A DNA stretch of 64,000 nucleotides. Origin: Jiella marina (GTDB taxonomy: Bacteria > Pseudomonadota > Alphaproteobacteria > Rhizobiales > Rhizobiaceae). The position numbers and the translations under genes are program-made. Below, piece after piece: positions 52,764-61,581 of this stretch. The DNA is taken from positions 186,001 through 250,000 of the forward strand of contig NZ_JAKQZG010000004.1 of NCBI RefSeq assembly GCF_024359545.1. The letters run 5' to 3'. The notes beneath the pieces are model-generated. The model saw only the letters and a list, made by a program, of their open reading frames with translations. It was not told the origin of the DNA and ran no database searches. Position 1 is the first letter of the stretch. The number at the start of each line of letters is the position of its first letter.

Positions 52764-54392
52764 ATGACCCCTTCGATACGCTGGCTTCTGGCCGCCCTGA
52801 CGTTTCTATTCAGCGCGATTTCGGTTGCGCCGGTTCATGCTCAGGAGAGCGATCCAGCCGCGACCATCCAGAAATTCGGCGGCAAGCAGAGCTACGACGA
52901 GACCGAAGCGGTCATTTCCGAACTTGCCGCGACAGGCGACGCGCGCGTGGCTCGGGCCCTTAGGGCGCTGCGTGAGGGCGATCTCTACTGGCGCGAAAGC
53001 GACGAGGCCGTCTTCATCGCCGAGCGCAACGGCGACAATTACGATCTTCTCGACCCTTTGACCGGAGAACCGGCCGGCAGTGAGCCCCGTGGCGACATGT
53101 CGAAGGTTCGCGTCAAGAATTCCATCCGCAACGCGGTGACTACGGCGCTCGGCAGCCTGACCCTGCGCGCGGAAAACCCGGCCCAGCGCATGCGGGCGGC
53201 CGAGACGCTGTTTTCCGAGGCCGATCCGGAAATGATCGAGCCGCTGGACGCGGCGATCGAGGCGGAATCCAATGCCGACGTCCTGATCCGCATGCAGGAG
53301 GCCCGCGCGGCCGCCGTGCTCGCCTCCGACCGTCCGGCGCCAGAAAAGGCGGAAGCGGCCCAGGTCCTCGCCAATCGCGGCGACCGCGAATCCCTGACGA
53401 TGCTGAACCGTTTCGCCAATTCCACCGAGGATCAGGCGGCCAGGACCGCGGCGATCGCGGCGATCGCGGCGATCGAGAACAACATCGCTTTCTGGAACCA
53501 GGCCCAGAACATCTGGTACGGCCTGTCGCTGGGCTCCGTCCTCCTTCTGGCCGCGATCGGCCTCGCCATCACCTTCGGCGTCATGGGCGTGATCAACATG
53601 GCCCATGGCGAAATGGTCATGCTCGGCGCCTACACGACCTTCGTGGTGCAGGAGTTCATCCGCACCAGCGCGCCCGGCCTGTTCGAATGGTCGCTGCTCA
53701 TCGCGCTGCCGCTCGCCTTCCTTGTGTCGGGGACGGTCGGCCTCGTCATGGAGCGCGGCCTGATCCGCTTTCTCTATGGGCGGCCCCTCGAAACACTGTT
53801 GGCGACCTTTGGCGTATCGCTGATCCTGCAGCAGGCGGTGCGCACGATCTTCGGGCCGAGCAATCGCGAGGTCGGCAATCCCGACTGGATGTCCGGCGCC
53901 TTCGATATCGGCCTGATGTCGGTCACGTGGAACCGGCTCTGGATCATCATCTTCGCGCTCGCGGTCTTCGCGGCGCTCCTCATCGTTCTCAACAAGACGC
54001 CGCTCGGCCTGCAGATGCGAGCCGTTACCCAGAACCGCTCGATGGCCTCGGCAATGGGCATCCGCACCCCCTGGGTCGACGCGATGACCTTCGCGCTCGG
54101 CTCGGGAATCGCCGGCATTGCAGGCGTGGCGCTGTCCCAGGTCGACAACGTCTCGCCCAATCTCGGGCAGGGCTACATCATCGACAGCTTCATGGTCGTC
54201 GTCTTCGGCGGAGTGGGCAATCTTTGGGGCACGCTGGTCGGCGCGATGTCGCTCGGCATCCTCAACAAGTTTCTCGAACCCTATGCCGGTGCGGTTCTCG
54301 GCAAGATCGTGGTCCTCGTCCTGATCATCCTGTTCATCCAGAAGCGCCCGCGCGGCCTCTTTGCCCAGAAGGGGAGGTTCGTCGACGCATGA
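52764..54392 (+). CDS. urtB: urea ABC transporter permease UrtB
   Basis: A 542-residue permease. The N-terminal part has a signal peptide and about 200 periplasmic residues with helical repeat character (residues 25-240), as is usual for UrtB. It is followed by eight to nine membrane segments of the LivH type, beginning with NIWYGLSLGSVLLLAAIGLA and including GVMGVINMAHGEMVMLGAYT. The C-terminal segment QKRPRGLFAQKGRFVDA matches family ends. It follows urtA by 165 bp. Confidence 0.97.
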   Translation: MTPSIRWLLAALTFLFSAISVAPVHAQESDPAATIQKFGGKQSYDETEAVISELAATGDARVARALRALREGDLYWRESDEAVFIAERNGDNYDLLDPLTGEPAGSEPRGDMSKVRVKNSIRNAVTTALGSLTLRAENPAQRMRAAETLFSEADPEMIEPLDAAIEAESNADVLIRMQEARAAAVLASDRPAPEKAEAAQVLANRGDRESLTMLNRFANSTEDQAARTAAIAAIAAIENNIAFWNQAQNIWYGLSLGSVLLLAAIGLAITFGVMGVINMAHGEMVMLGAYTTFVVQEFIRTSAPGLFEWSLLIALPLAFLVSGTVGLVMERGLIRFLYGRPLETLLATFGVSLILQQAVRTIFGPSNREVGNPDWMSGAFDIGLMSVTWNRLWIIIFALAVFAALLIVLNKTPLGLQMRAVTQNRSMASAMGIRTPWVDAMTFALGSGIAGIAGVALSQVDNVSPNLGQGYIIDSFMVVVFGGVGNLWGTLVGAMSLGILNKFLEPYAGAVLGKIVVLVLIILFIQKRPRGLFAQKGRFVDA

Positions 54393-54457
54393 GGACGGAT
54401 TTCCTGACAATCACTCATCCTCGAATGCCAATGGCCTCGGCCTGGAGGAATCTCTAA

Positions 54458-55621
54458 GTGCTCCTCGCTCGCTTCCTGGGCCCGCGCGTCTGGATCCTCA
54501 TTGCCGCTCTGCTGCTGGCCGCGGTCCTCGTGCCCATGGCCAATCTGTATTTGTCGCCGAGCCATCCGCTGCACGTGCCGTCCTACATGGTGCCGCTGCT
54601 CGGCAAATATGTCTGCTACGCGCTGCTGGCGCTCGCGCTGGACCTCGTGTGGGGCTATGTCGGCATTCTCTCGCTCGGCCATGGCGCATTCTTCGCGCTC
54701 GGCGGCTATGCGATGGGCATGTATCTGATGCGCCAGATCGGCGCGCGGGGCGTCTACGGCAATCCTGAACTGCCTGATTTCATGGTGTTCCTGAACTGGA
54801 AGGAACTGCCCTGGTACTGGTACGGCTTCGACCAGTTCTGGTTCGCCGCCATCATGGTCATGCTGGTGCCGGGCCTGCTCGGCTTCGTCTTCGGCTATTT
54901 CGCCTTCCGCTCGCGCGTCACCGGCGTCTATCTCTCGATCATTACCCAGGCGATGACCTATGCGCTGCTGCTCGCCTTCTTCCGGAACGACATGGGTTTC
55001 GGCGGCAACAACGGCCTGACCGACTTCAAGGACATTCTGGGCTTTCCGATCCAGGCGGATTCCACCCGCGCGGGGCTTTTCGCGGCAAGCTGCATCGCGC
55101 TGGCGATCGCTGTTCTCATCGTCGGCTGGATCACCCGCTCCAAGCTCGGCAAGCTGATGGTCGCCGTGCGCGACGCCGAGAGCCGCACCCGCTTCATTGG
55201 CTGGCGTCCGGAATATGTGAAGCTTTTCGCCTTCACGGTCTCGGCCGTCATGGCGGGGATCGCCGGCGCGCTCTACGTGCCGCAGGTCGGCATCATCAAT
55301 CCGGGCGAGTTCGCCCCCGTCAACTCCATCGAGATCGTCGTCTGGGCGGCGGTCGGCGGGCGCGGCACCTTGCTCGGCCCGGTCATCGGCGCGCTTCTCG
55401 TCAATTACGGCAAGACCTATTTCACCGCCGTCGCACCGGAATTCTGGCTGTTCTTCCTCGGCGGGCTGTTCGTCTTCGTGACCCTCCTCCTGCCGCGCGG
55501 GATCATCGGCACCATCGACTATGGCTGGGAAACGTGGCGCTCCCGGCGCCGGGCAAGCCGCGAAGAAAAGGGCGAATCCGACGATGGCGAGGGCCAGCCG
55601 CTCGCCAGCCCGGCGGAGTGA
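54458..55621 (+). CDS. urtC: urea ABC transporter permease UrtC
   Basis: A 387-residue LivM-type permease starting at GTG with GGAGGAA 7 nt upstream. About ten membrane segments are apparent. Family features are ALDLVWGYVGILSLGHGAFF, NDMGFGGNNGLTDFKDILGF, VRDAESRTRFIGWRPEYVKL and the C-terminal LPRGIIGTIDYGWETW. The tail (about 25 residues) is charged. It follows urtB by 65 bp in the same operon. Confidence 0.97.
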   Translation: MLLARFLGPRVWILIAALLLAAVLVPMANLYLSPSHPLHVPSYMVPLLGKYVCYALLALALDLVWGYVGILSLGHGAFFALGGYAMGMYLMRQIGARGVYGNPELPDFMVFLNWKELPWYWYGFDQFWFAAIMVMLVPGLLGFVFGYFAFRSRVTGVYLSIITQAMTYALLLAFFRNDMGFGGNNGLTDFKDILGFPIQADSTRAGLFAASCIALAIAVLIVGWITRSKLGKLMVAVRDAESRTRFIGWRPEYVKLFAFTVSAVMAGIAGALYVPQVGIINPGEFAPVNSIEIVVWAAVGGRGTLLGPVIGALLVNYGKTYFTAVAPEFWLFFLGGLFVFVTLLLPRGIIGTIDYGWETWRSRRRASREEKGESDDGEGQPLASPAE

Positions 55622-55626
55622 CGGCC

Positions 55627-56637
55627 ATGGCGGAGGCAGATGTGACCAACCGAAAGCCGCAGGACGAAGTCCAGGCGCTTTTCGAACCGCAGGGTGTGAG
55701 GGAAGAGCAGACGCCCCGGACCGACGCGGAAGGGCATGGCGAGCGCCGACCGGCCGCTGCGCCTGCGAGTCCCGAAAGCGCTCCGCCGCAAGCGGAAGCA
55801 GCGCTGGCCCCAATCGAAGAACCGGTCGTCTCGCCGCATCCCTATGCGACGAAGCTGCGGGAGCAGCGGCTCGCCAAGGAGGCGAGCGGGCATGCGCGGC
55901 GCGACACGCTCCTCTATCTCGACGGCGTCAACAAGAGTTTCGACGGCTTCAAGGCGATCAACAAACTCTCGCTCGTCGTCGCCAGGGGCGAGATGCGCGC
56001 GATCATCGGGCCGAACGGCGCCGGCAAGACCACGATGATGGACATCATCACCGGCAAGACCCGGCCGGATTCCGGCGAGGTCTTCTTCAATGGCGACGTG
56101 GATCTCACCCATCACGACGAGGCGGCCATCGCCTCCATGGGCATCGGCCGGAAGTTCCAGAAACCGACGGTCTTCGAAAGCCATACGGTGGAGGACAATA
56201 TCCGCCTGTCGCTCGCCGGACCGCGCTCCGTCCTGGAAGCGCTGTTCCACCGCAAGGATCAGGCCGAGCGCGACCGGATCGACGCGATCCTGGAGACGAC
56301 GCGGCTGACGGAAAAGCGCAAGCTCCTGGCGGCGAGCCTCAGCCACGGCCAGAAGCAATGGCTGGAGATCGGCATGCTGCTCGCCCAGGACCCGGAGCTT
56401 CTCCTGGTCGACGAGCCCGTCGCCGGCATGACCGATGCCGAGACGGAAGAGACCGCGCGGCTTCTGCGCGAGATCGCCCGGACCCGCTCCGTCGTCGTCG
56501 TCGAACACGACATGAGCTTCGTGCGCGAACTCGGCGTGAAGGTCACCTGCCTGCACGAAGGCTCCGTCCTCGCGGAAGGGCCGCTCGATCAGGTCTCCGC
56601 CGATCCGAAGGTGATCGAGGTGTATCTGGGGCGTTAG
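55627..56637 (+). CDS. urtD: urea ABC transporter ATP-binding protein UrtD, with N-terminal extension
   Basis: A 336-residue ATPase. Residues from about 94 (TLLYLDGVNKSFDGFKAINK) form a normal LivG-type ABC domain with Walker A GPNGAGKTT (128-136), the SHGQKQWLEIGMLLA signature and Walker B LLLVDEPVAGM. The first 90 residues are an extension rich in Ala, Pro, Glu and Gln that typical UrtD (about 250 residues) lacks and that is probably disordered. The ATG at 55627 lies 5 bp after the urtC stop. The extension could be real or an artefact of a later true start, but no good internal start with a Shine-Dalgarno was found. Confidence 0.93.
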   Translation: MAEADVTNRKPQDEVQALFEPQGVREEQTPRTDAEGHGERRPAAAPASPESAPPQAEAALAPIEEPVVSPHPYATKLREQRLAKEASGHARRDTLLYLDGVNKSFDGFKAINKLSLVVARGEMRAIIGPNGAGKTTMMDIITGKTRPDSGEVFFNGDVDLTHHDEAAIASMGIGRKFQKPTVFESHTVEDNIRLSLAGPRSVLEALFHRKDQAERDRIDAILETTRLTEKRKLLAASLSHGQKQWLEIGMLLAQDPELLLVDEPVAGMTDAETEETARLLREIARTRSVVVVEHDMSFVRELGVKVTCLHEGSVLAEGPLDQVSADPKVIEVYLGR

Positions 56638-56888
56638 GCTGCCCAGTCTGTCAAATTACTTGCCCAATTTTCATCGTAGAGATAGTAAGTGCCCCATGAC
56701 TCAAATATCTTTGGCTTTGAACCCGGTTTGGCTGATTGAATGTTAGATAATATGTTCCGCCACACGTTTTTTGATAGGTGTTGCTGGTCGTGCCAGAGTA
56801 GAAGTTCCCATTTTGTGATTTGGGTTCGGCCCGTTGACGCGAATTCCTCGGCGCGTGCTGTCATTAAGTCGATAAAACGCTTGTCCAT
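56634..56888 (-). CDS. AT-rich orphan gene inserted inside the urt operon, opposite strand
   Basis: An 84-residue protein (MDKRFIDLMTARAEEFASTG...). TTGGAGAAAGAA before the ATG gives a good ribosome binding site. It is read against the operon, fills the urtD-urtE gap, and its TAA stop overlaps the urtD TAG. The interval 56640-56950 is visibly AT-rich (well below the surrounding high GC) and uses AT-ending codons, which suggests recent transfer. It is rich in Trp (five), Asn and Lys. The central ITKWELLLWHDQQHLSKNVW looks helical. I do not recognise a family. The urtE Shine-Dalgarno lies right after it. Confidence 0.7.
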   Translation of the reverse strand: MDKRFIDLMTARAEEFASTGRTQITKWELLLWHDQQHLSKNVWRNILSNIQSAKPGSKPKIFESWGTYYLYDENWASNLTDWAA

Positions 56889-56951
56889 TTCTTTCTCCAA
56901 ATCCGATTTTTGTGCAAGAAATAGGGTGAAGAAAAAATATGGAGTGTCAAC

Positions 56952-57647
56952 GTGCTGACAGTCTCCAATGTCGATCTCTATTACGGTGCGGCGCAGGCGC
57001 TCCGGGACGTCTCGCTGGGGGCCGAGAAGGGCCAGATCACCTGCGTTCTCGGTCGCAACGGCGTGGGCAAGACCTCGCTCTTGCGGGCGATCGTCGGCCA
57101 GCAGCCGATCAAGCGCGGCGAGATCGTGCTTGACGGGCACGTGCTCGGGCGCGAGGCGCCCTACAATCGCGCCCGGCGTGGGATCGGCTTCGTGCCCCAG
57201 GGCCGCGAGATCTTTCCGCTCCTGACGGTCAAGGAAAACCTCCAGACCGGCTATGCGCCTCTGAAAGTGGCGGATCGCTCGATCCCCGATCATGTCTTCG
57301 AATTGTTTCCGGTCCTGAAGGACATGCTGTCGCGGCGCGGTGGCGACCTGTCGGGCGGCCAGCAGCAGCAATTGGCGATCGGCCGGGCACTGGTGACGCG
57401 CCCGCAACTCCTCGTCCTCGACGAGCCGACCGAAGGCATCCAGCCCTCGATCATCAAGGACATCGGCCGCGCGATCCGCTTCCTGAAGGATCAGTCCGGC
57501 CTCGCGATCCTGCTCGTCGAGCAATACCTCGATTTCTGTCGGGAACTCGCCGACAAGGTCTATGTCATGGACCGTGGCGAGATCGTCTTCGACGGCCCGG
57601 CCGAAGGGCTCGACGACCCGGCGGTGCGCAAGCACCTGACGGTCTGA
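56952..57647 (+). CDS. urtE: urea ABC transporter ATP-binding protein UrtE
   Basis: A 231-residue LivF-type ATPase starting at GTG with GGAG 7 nt upstream. Walker A is GRNGVGKTS (residues about 34-42), the signature is LSGGQQQQLAIGRALV and Walker B is LLVLDEPTEGI. The normal UrtE start MLTVSNVDLYYGAAQAL is intact, so the insertion before it did not disrupt the coding sequence. It is the last gene of the operon and is convergent with the FGGY kinase gene, with only 16 bp between stops. Confidence 0.97.
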   Translation: MLTVSNVDLYYGAAQALRDVSLGAEKGQITCVLGRNGVGKTSLLRAIVGQQPIKRGEIVLDGHVLGREAPYNRARRGIGFVPQGREIFPLLTVKENLQTGYAPLKVADRSIPDHVFELFPVLKDMLSRRGGDLSGGQQQQLAIGRALVTRPQLLVLDEPTEGIQPSIIKDIGRAIRFLKDQSGLAILLVEQYLDFCRELADKVYVMDRGEIVFDGPAEGLDDPAVRKHLTV

Positions 57648-57663
57648 TACCCGATCCGCTGTC

Positions 57664-58938
57664 TCAGCGCTTAAGGGCTCGCAGCGCAAGCCGGGCCGTC
57701 CCGACGGCGGCTTCCGTGGAAAGCGCGGGCAGGAAGGGCACGCCCAGCGCCTTTTCCCGAATGCGGGTGAAGGCCGGGTTGTTCGCGCCGCCACCGACCG
57801 AGCGGACGCTGGCGAGCGGCGGCGCGCCGATTTCCGACAGACGGCGATAGCCAAGCGCCTCGACGGCGGCGATGCCTTCGAGCAGCGCCTGGAGGAAACG
57901 CGCATCATCTTCGGGGCGCGGATCGAGCCGGGGTGGCAGCTCGGGATCGTTGATTGGAAAGCGCTCCCCGGGTTTCACGAGCGGATAATAGTCGAGCCCG
58001 GTCGGCGTGTCGGGATCGAGCTGCGGCGTCAGTGCTTCGATGGTCTTCGCATCGAAATGCGCGGCCAGCACGGCGCCGCCGGTGTTCGAGGCGCCGCCGG
58101 CGAGCCACATGTCGCCGATCCGGTGGCTGTAGATCCCGTATTGCGGCGCGTTGATCGGTCTGTCGGAGAGAAGCTTGAGGACCAGCGTCGAGCCAAGCGC
58201 CGTTACCGCGTCTCCGGGCCGATCCGCACCGGTAGCGAGGAAGGAAGCGCAGCCGTCCGTCGTGCCGCCGCAGAGCATCGCCTCGGCGGGCAGGCCGAAG
58301 CGCTGTTTGGCTTGGCCCCCCAGCGGACCGATGGCCGAGCCGGGAAGCACGACTGCGGGAAGTTCGTCGACGTCCATGCCGGCACCGGCGATCCACTCCG
58401 GCCAGGCTTCCGCGACCGGGTCATAACCGGTCTTCAACGCGTTGTTGGCGTCGCTGACCGCTGTGCCGCCTGTGATCATCGCGGCGATCCAGTCCGCCTG
58501 ATGCACGACGCGTGCGACGCCGGGCTGGCGGGCAATATGAACCGCCGGGGCGAGCGCTGAACTCGATCCCCGGGCCGGGCTGTCGGCAGGAGCGGCTTCA
58601 TCGACCGCGGCGATGATCGCAACGTCGGGGCAGGGCTCGTTGTAGAGGAGCGGCCGGGCCACCGGCCGACCATCCTCATCGAGGCCGAGCATGGTGCCAG
58701 ACGTCCCGTCGACCGCCAGTGTCCGAACCGACTCGAGGGAGATGGCCCCTGCGAGTTGATCGAGACAGCGGGAGACCGCCTGCCACCAGACGGTGGGCTC
58801 AGCCTTGTCGGCGGCTGCGCCGTAACGTTCGGCGAAGCTTGCGATCAGTTCACCGTCCGCGGCAAGCGCAGCAACGCGCGCGCCCGATGTGCCGACATCG
58901 ATGCCGATCGCGACGGCGGGTGCAGCGGATGGAGTCAT
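57664..58938 (-). CDS. FGGY-family carbohydrate kinase (second kinase of operon)
   Basis: A 424-residue sugar kinase. The N-terminal phosphate-binding segment AIGIDVGTSGARVAAL and LAVDGTSGTMLGLDEDGRPV are typical of FGGY kinases, as are the C-terminal GGTTDGCASF and SVGGGANNPAFTRIR. It is shorter than most xylulokinases (about 480-500). Its ATG overlaps the aldolase stop by 4 bp (ATGA), so translational coupling is expected. The substrate is unknown. It is the last gene of the operon. Confidence 0.9.
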   Translation of the reverse strand: MTPSAAPAVAIGIDVGTSGARVAALAADGELIASFAERYGAAADKAEPTVWWQAVSRCLDQLAGAISLESVRTLAVDGTSGTMLGLDEDGRPVARPLLYNEPCPDVAIIAAVDEAAPADSPARGSSSALAPAVHIARQPGVARVVHQADWIAAMITGGTAVSDANNALKTGYDPVAEAWPEWIAGAGMDVDELPAVVLPGSAIGPLGGQAKQRFGLPAEAMLCGGTTDGCASFLATGADRPGDAVTALGSTLVLKLLSDRPINAPQYGIYSHRIGDMWLAGGASNTGGAVLAAHFDAKTIEALTPQLDPDTPTGLDYYPLVKPGERFPINDPELPPRLDPRPEDDARFLQALLEGIAAVEALGYRRLSEIGAPPLASVRSVGGGANNPAFTRIREKALGVPFLPALSTEAAVGTARLALRALKR

Positions 58939-60026
58939 TGCGCGGCGGCCTTGCGGTCGAGCGACTGCCGGTAGCTTTCGGCCTCCCAATGGGTGAGGGC
59001 GTAGATCTCCTCGGCCGTCAGCGGTTTCAGCGGCGCATCGGCCGGTATGCGTGCGGCGACATCGGACAGGCAGCCGACCAGCGCCTCGCCGCTGGCGGTC
59101 AGCGTCTCGCGAACGAGGACGCCGAGCCCTTTGACCAGGAGCAAGGGCGGCAGGCTGTCGCATCCGGCATTGCTGCCAGCGAGGAAGCTTCGCATGGCGT
59201 CGTCCGTCGGCTCGATCGCGGCGACCTCCTCGCCGAGGAAGATCACATGGTCCGGATAAAGGGCGCCGGCCGTGGCGACGCGCAGCGAGGCCGAGTCGCG
59301 CGCGAGATGATGGACCGCCTTTGCGCCCGGCAGGCGATAACCCGTGCCTTCGGCAAGCCTTGCCAATGCCGCGATGTCAGCTTCTGCGCCGATGTCGCGG
59401 GGTTGGTGGGCGATGGCTGCGATAACTGCGTCCAATAGCGCGCTCGCATCCGAGACGCTGTTCCCGGCAACGATCAGCCCGTGATTTTCCAGAACGACGA
59501 TATCCGTCTGCTGTCCCGTGACCTTCTCGATTTCGTGGGCCAGCGGCACGCCAGGCCGGCAATAGGGGATATAGGCGAAACGCTCCGCCAGCCCGGCCTT
59601 GCCCAGCATCGCTCGCAGAACCGCCTCGCCCTCCCGGCGCACTGCCGCCGCGATCGTGTTGACACAATGGATATGCAGAACCACCGCCTGCGGAAACACG
59701 GCATGGACCGTGGTCTCGATCGACGGGCGCAAGCAGGTGGACGAGAGTTCGGTCGCGATGAAATCCGTGCCCTTTTCGGCGCGCGGATCGCCGGCGTGAA
59801 GCGCGTCCAGAAGCGGATCGATCCTCACGGGGACGAAGATGTCGCGCTGCTCGGCTTCCGCCAGCCAGGTGCCGGAGGCCTTTGTCCACATTATTCCGTC
59901 ATGCTTCAGGGACGTATTGCCGCCGGCGGCCTGGGTGCGGGTGGGATCGCGGCCGAGTTCGGCCGAAAGGCGCTTGAGTGCGTCAAACTTGCTGGCGAAG
60001 ACTCCGGCCTTGGCATCGTCCATCAT
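58935..60026 (-). CDS. class II aldolase/adducin family protein
   Basis: A 363-residue protein with a class II aldolase domain over roughly residues 1-230: the phosphate-binding AAGGNTSLK, the zinc-ligand region VVLHIHCVNTIAAAV and ENHGLIVAGNS. The C-terminal 130 residues exceed the usual aldolase length (about 215) and hold an extra alpha/beta region. It lies 21 bp after the GlpD-like gene. Likely activity is retro-aldol cleavage of a phosphorylated ketose or polyol-derived sugar. Confidence 0.88.
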   Translation of the reverse strand: MMDDAKAGVFASKFDALKRLSAELGRDPTRTQAAGGNTSLKHDGIMWTKASGTWLAEAEQRDIFVPVRIDPLLDALHAGDPRAEKGTDFIATELSSTCLRPSIETTVHAVFPQAVVLHIHCVNTIAAAVRREGEAVLRAMLGKAGLAERFAYIPYCRPGVPLAHEIEKVTGQQTDIVVLENHGLIVAGNSVSDASALLDAVIAAIAHQPRDIGAEADIAALARLAEGTGYRLPGAKAVHHLARDSASLRVATAGALYPDHVIFLGEEVAAIEPTDDAMRSFLAGSNAGCDSLPPLLLVKGLGVLVRETLTASGEALVGCLSDVAARIPADAPLKPLTAEEIYALTHWEAESYRQSLDRKAAAQ

Positions 60027-60047
60027 ACTTCTCCGTATGGCGTCCGG

Positions 60048-61562
60048 TCATTCGGCTGCAAGCGCGTGCCGCTCCGCCACGTAGCTTGCGACGTCCTGCT
60101 TCTGCTGCAGCGATAGCACCAGGCCGTGCTTGGTGCGCCGCTCCAGAATATCCTCGGCGGTTTCGGCCCATTCCGTCTCGATTAGGAAGTCGATTTCCCG
60201 CCCGTAGAGCTGCCCGCCGAAAAGGCGGCCAAGCCCGGCAACGCTTGTCGCCGATCCGATCAGGTCTTCGGTGCGTGTGCCGTAGAGGCGCGCGTAATGG
60301 CGAGACAGCGGCCGCGGCAGCCAGGGATGGCGCGCGCGCAGGCCGGCCTCGAAGCTCTCGAAGTCGGCGTCCGGCATGTCGCCGCCGGGAAGCGGCACCT
60401 CGTGGGTCCAGTCGCCGGTCATCTGCGGGAAGAAGGGCTGCAATTGCGCGAGACCGCGTTCTGCGAGTTCGCGATAGGTGGTGATCTTGCCCCCGAAGAC
60501 CGACATCAGGGGAAGCATGCCGTCGACGGCATCAATGTCGAAGACGTAGTCGCGGGTCACCGCCGATGGATTGTCGGCATCGTCTTCGAGCAGCGGGCGC
60601 ACGCCCGAGAAGGAATGGAGCACGTCGGCGCGGGTCAGCGGCACCTTGACGTAGCGGTTCACCGCGTCGAGCAGGTAGTCGATCTCCTTCTCCTCGATCG
60701 CGACGTCGCCGGCGTCTCCCTCATAGGCGATGTCGGTGGTCCCGATCAGCGCCTTGTCGCCCTGATAGGGGTTGACGAAGATCACCCGCTTGTCGGTGTT
60801 CTGGAAGAGATAGGCCTGGCTGCCTTCCCAGAATTTCGGCGTGACGATGTGGCTGCCCTTGACCAAGCGGATACGCCGGGCGGAGTTCGCCCGCGTCACG
60901 CTGGTGATCACCTTGTCGACCCAGGGGCCGGCCGCATTGACGATACCGCGAGCCTGGACCGTGAGCGTTTGCCCATCCGACCGCTTCAGTTCGGCCTGCC
61001 AGAGCCCGTCCTCGCGGCGGGCGGAGATCGCGCTGGTGCGGGTCAGCACCGTCGCGCCCCGCTCCGCGGCGTCCAGCGCGTTGAGGATAACCAGCCGGGC
61101 ATCGTCGACCCAGCAGTCGGAATATTCGAAACCCTTGGTGAAACGGTCCTTGATCGGGGCGCCTTCCGGAGCGGTTCTCAGATCGAGCCCACGGGTCGGC
61201 GGCAGCCGCTTGCGACCGCCCAGATGGTCGTAGAGGAAGAGCCCGAGCCGCACCAGCCACGCCGGGCGCTGCTCCGGCGAATGGGGCAGCACGAAGCGCA
61301 TCGGCCAGATGATGTGAGGCGCGGCCTTCAAAAGCACTTCACGCTCGGACAGCGCCTCGCGCACCAGCCGGAATTCGTAATATTCGAGATAGCGCAGGCC
61401 GCCATGGACGAGCTTGCCCGAGCGCGAACTCGTGCCTTCGGCGAGATCGTCCTTCTCGCACAGGACGACGGAAAGGCCGCGGCCCACCGCATCGCGCGCG
61501 ATGCCGGCGCCGTTGACGCCGCCGCCGATGACGAGGAGATCGACCGTTCCGAGATCGCGCAT
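60048..61562 (-). CDS. glpD: GlpD-like FAD-dependent glycerol-3-phosphate (polyol-phosphate) dehydrogenase
   Basis: A 504-residue flavoprotein. The FAD-binding motif LLVIGGGVNGAGIARDAVGR is at the N-terminus, RSGKLVHGGLRYLEYYEFRL follows, and the C-terminal domain carries YGTRTEDLIGSATSVAGLGR. The ATG at 61562 is 8 nt from GAGG, while the GTG at 61568 is too close. GlpD oxidises glycerol-3-phosphate and reduces quinone. In erythritol operons a GlpD-like enzyme (EryB) oxidises erythritol-phosphate, and the neighbouring kinase here makes that an alternative. Confidence 0.9.
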   Translation of the reverse strand: MRDLGTVDLLVIGGGVNGAGIARDAVGRGLSVVLCEKDDLAEGTSSRSGKLVHGGLRYLEYYEFRLVREALSEREVLLKAAPHIIWPMRFVLPHSPEQRPAWLVRLGLFLYDHLGGRKRLPPTRGLDLRTAPEGAPIKDRFTKGFEYSDCWVDDARLVILNALDAAERGATVLTRTSAISARREDGLWQAELKRSDGQTLTVQARGIVNAAGPWVDKVITSVTRANSARRIRLVKGSHIVTPKFWEGSQAYLFQNTDKRVIFVNPYQGDKALIGTTDIAYEGDAGDVAIEEKEIDYLLDAVNRYVKVPLTRADVLHSFSGVRPLLEDDADNPSAVTRDYVFDIDAVDGMLPLMSVFGGKITTYRELAERGLAQLQPFFPQMTGDWTHEVPLPGGDMPDADFESFEAGLRARHPWLPRPLSRHYARLYGTRTEDLIGSATSVAGLGRLFGGQLYGREIDFLIETEWAETAEDILERRTKHGLVLSLQQKQDVASYVAERHALAAE

Positions 61563-61581
61563 CGTCACAACCTCGATCGGC

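Noticed and set aside
51285-55813. Minus-strand ORFs across urtA, urtB and urtC
   Set aside because: All overlap strongly supported urt genes and lack family features.
56889-57908. Upstream extension of the minus-strand frame of the urt-insert ORF to 424 aa
   Set aside because: The extra part lies antisense to urtE and is a shadow. The ATG at 56888 with its ribosome binding site marks the credible start.
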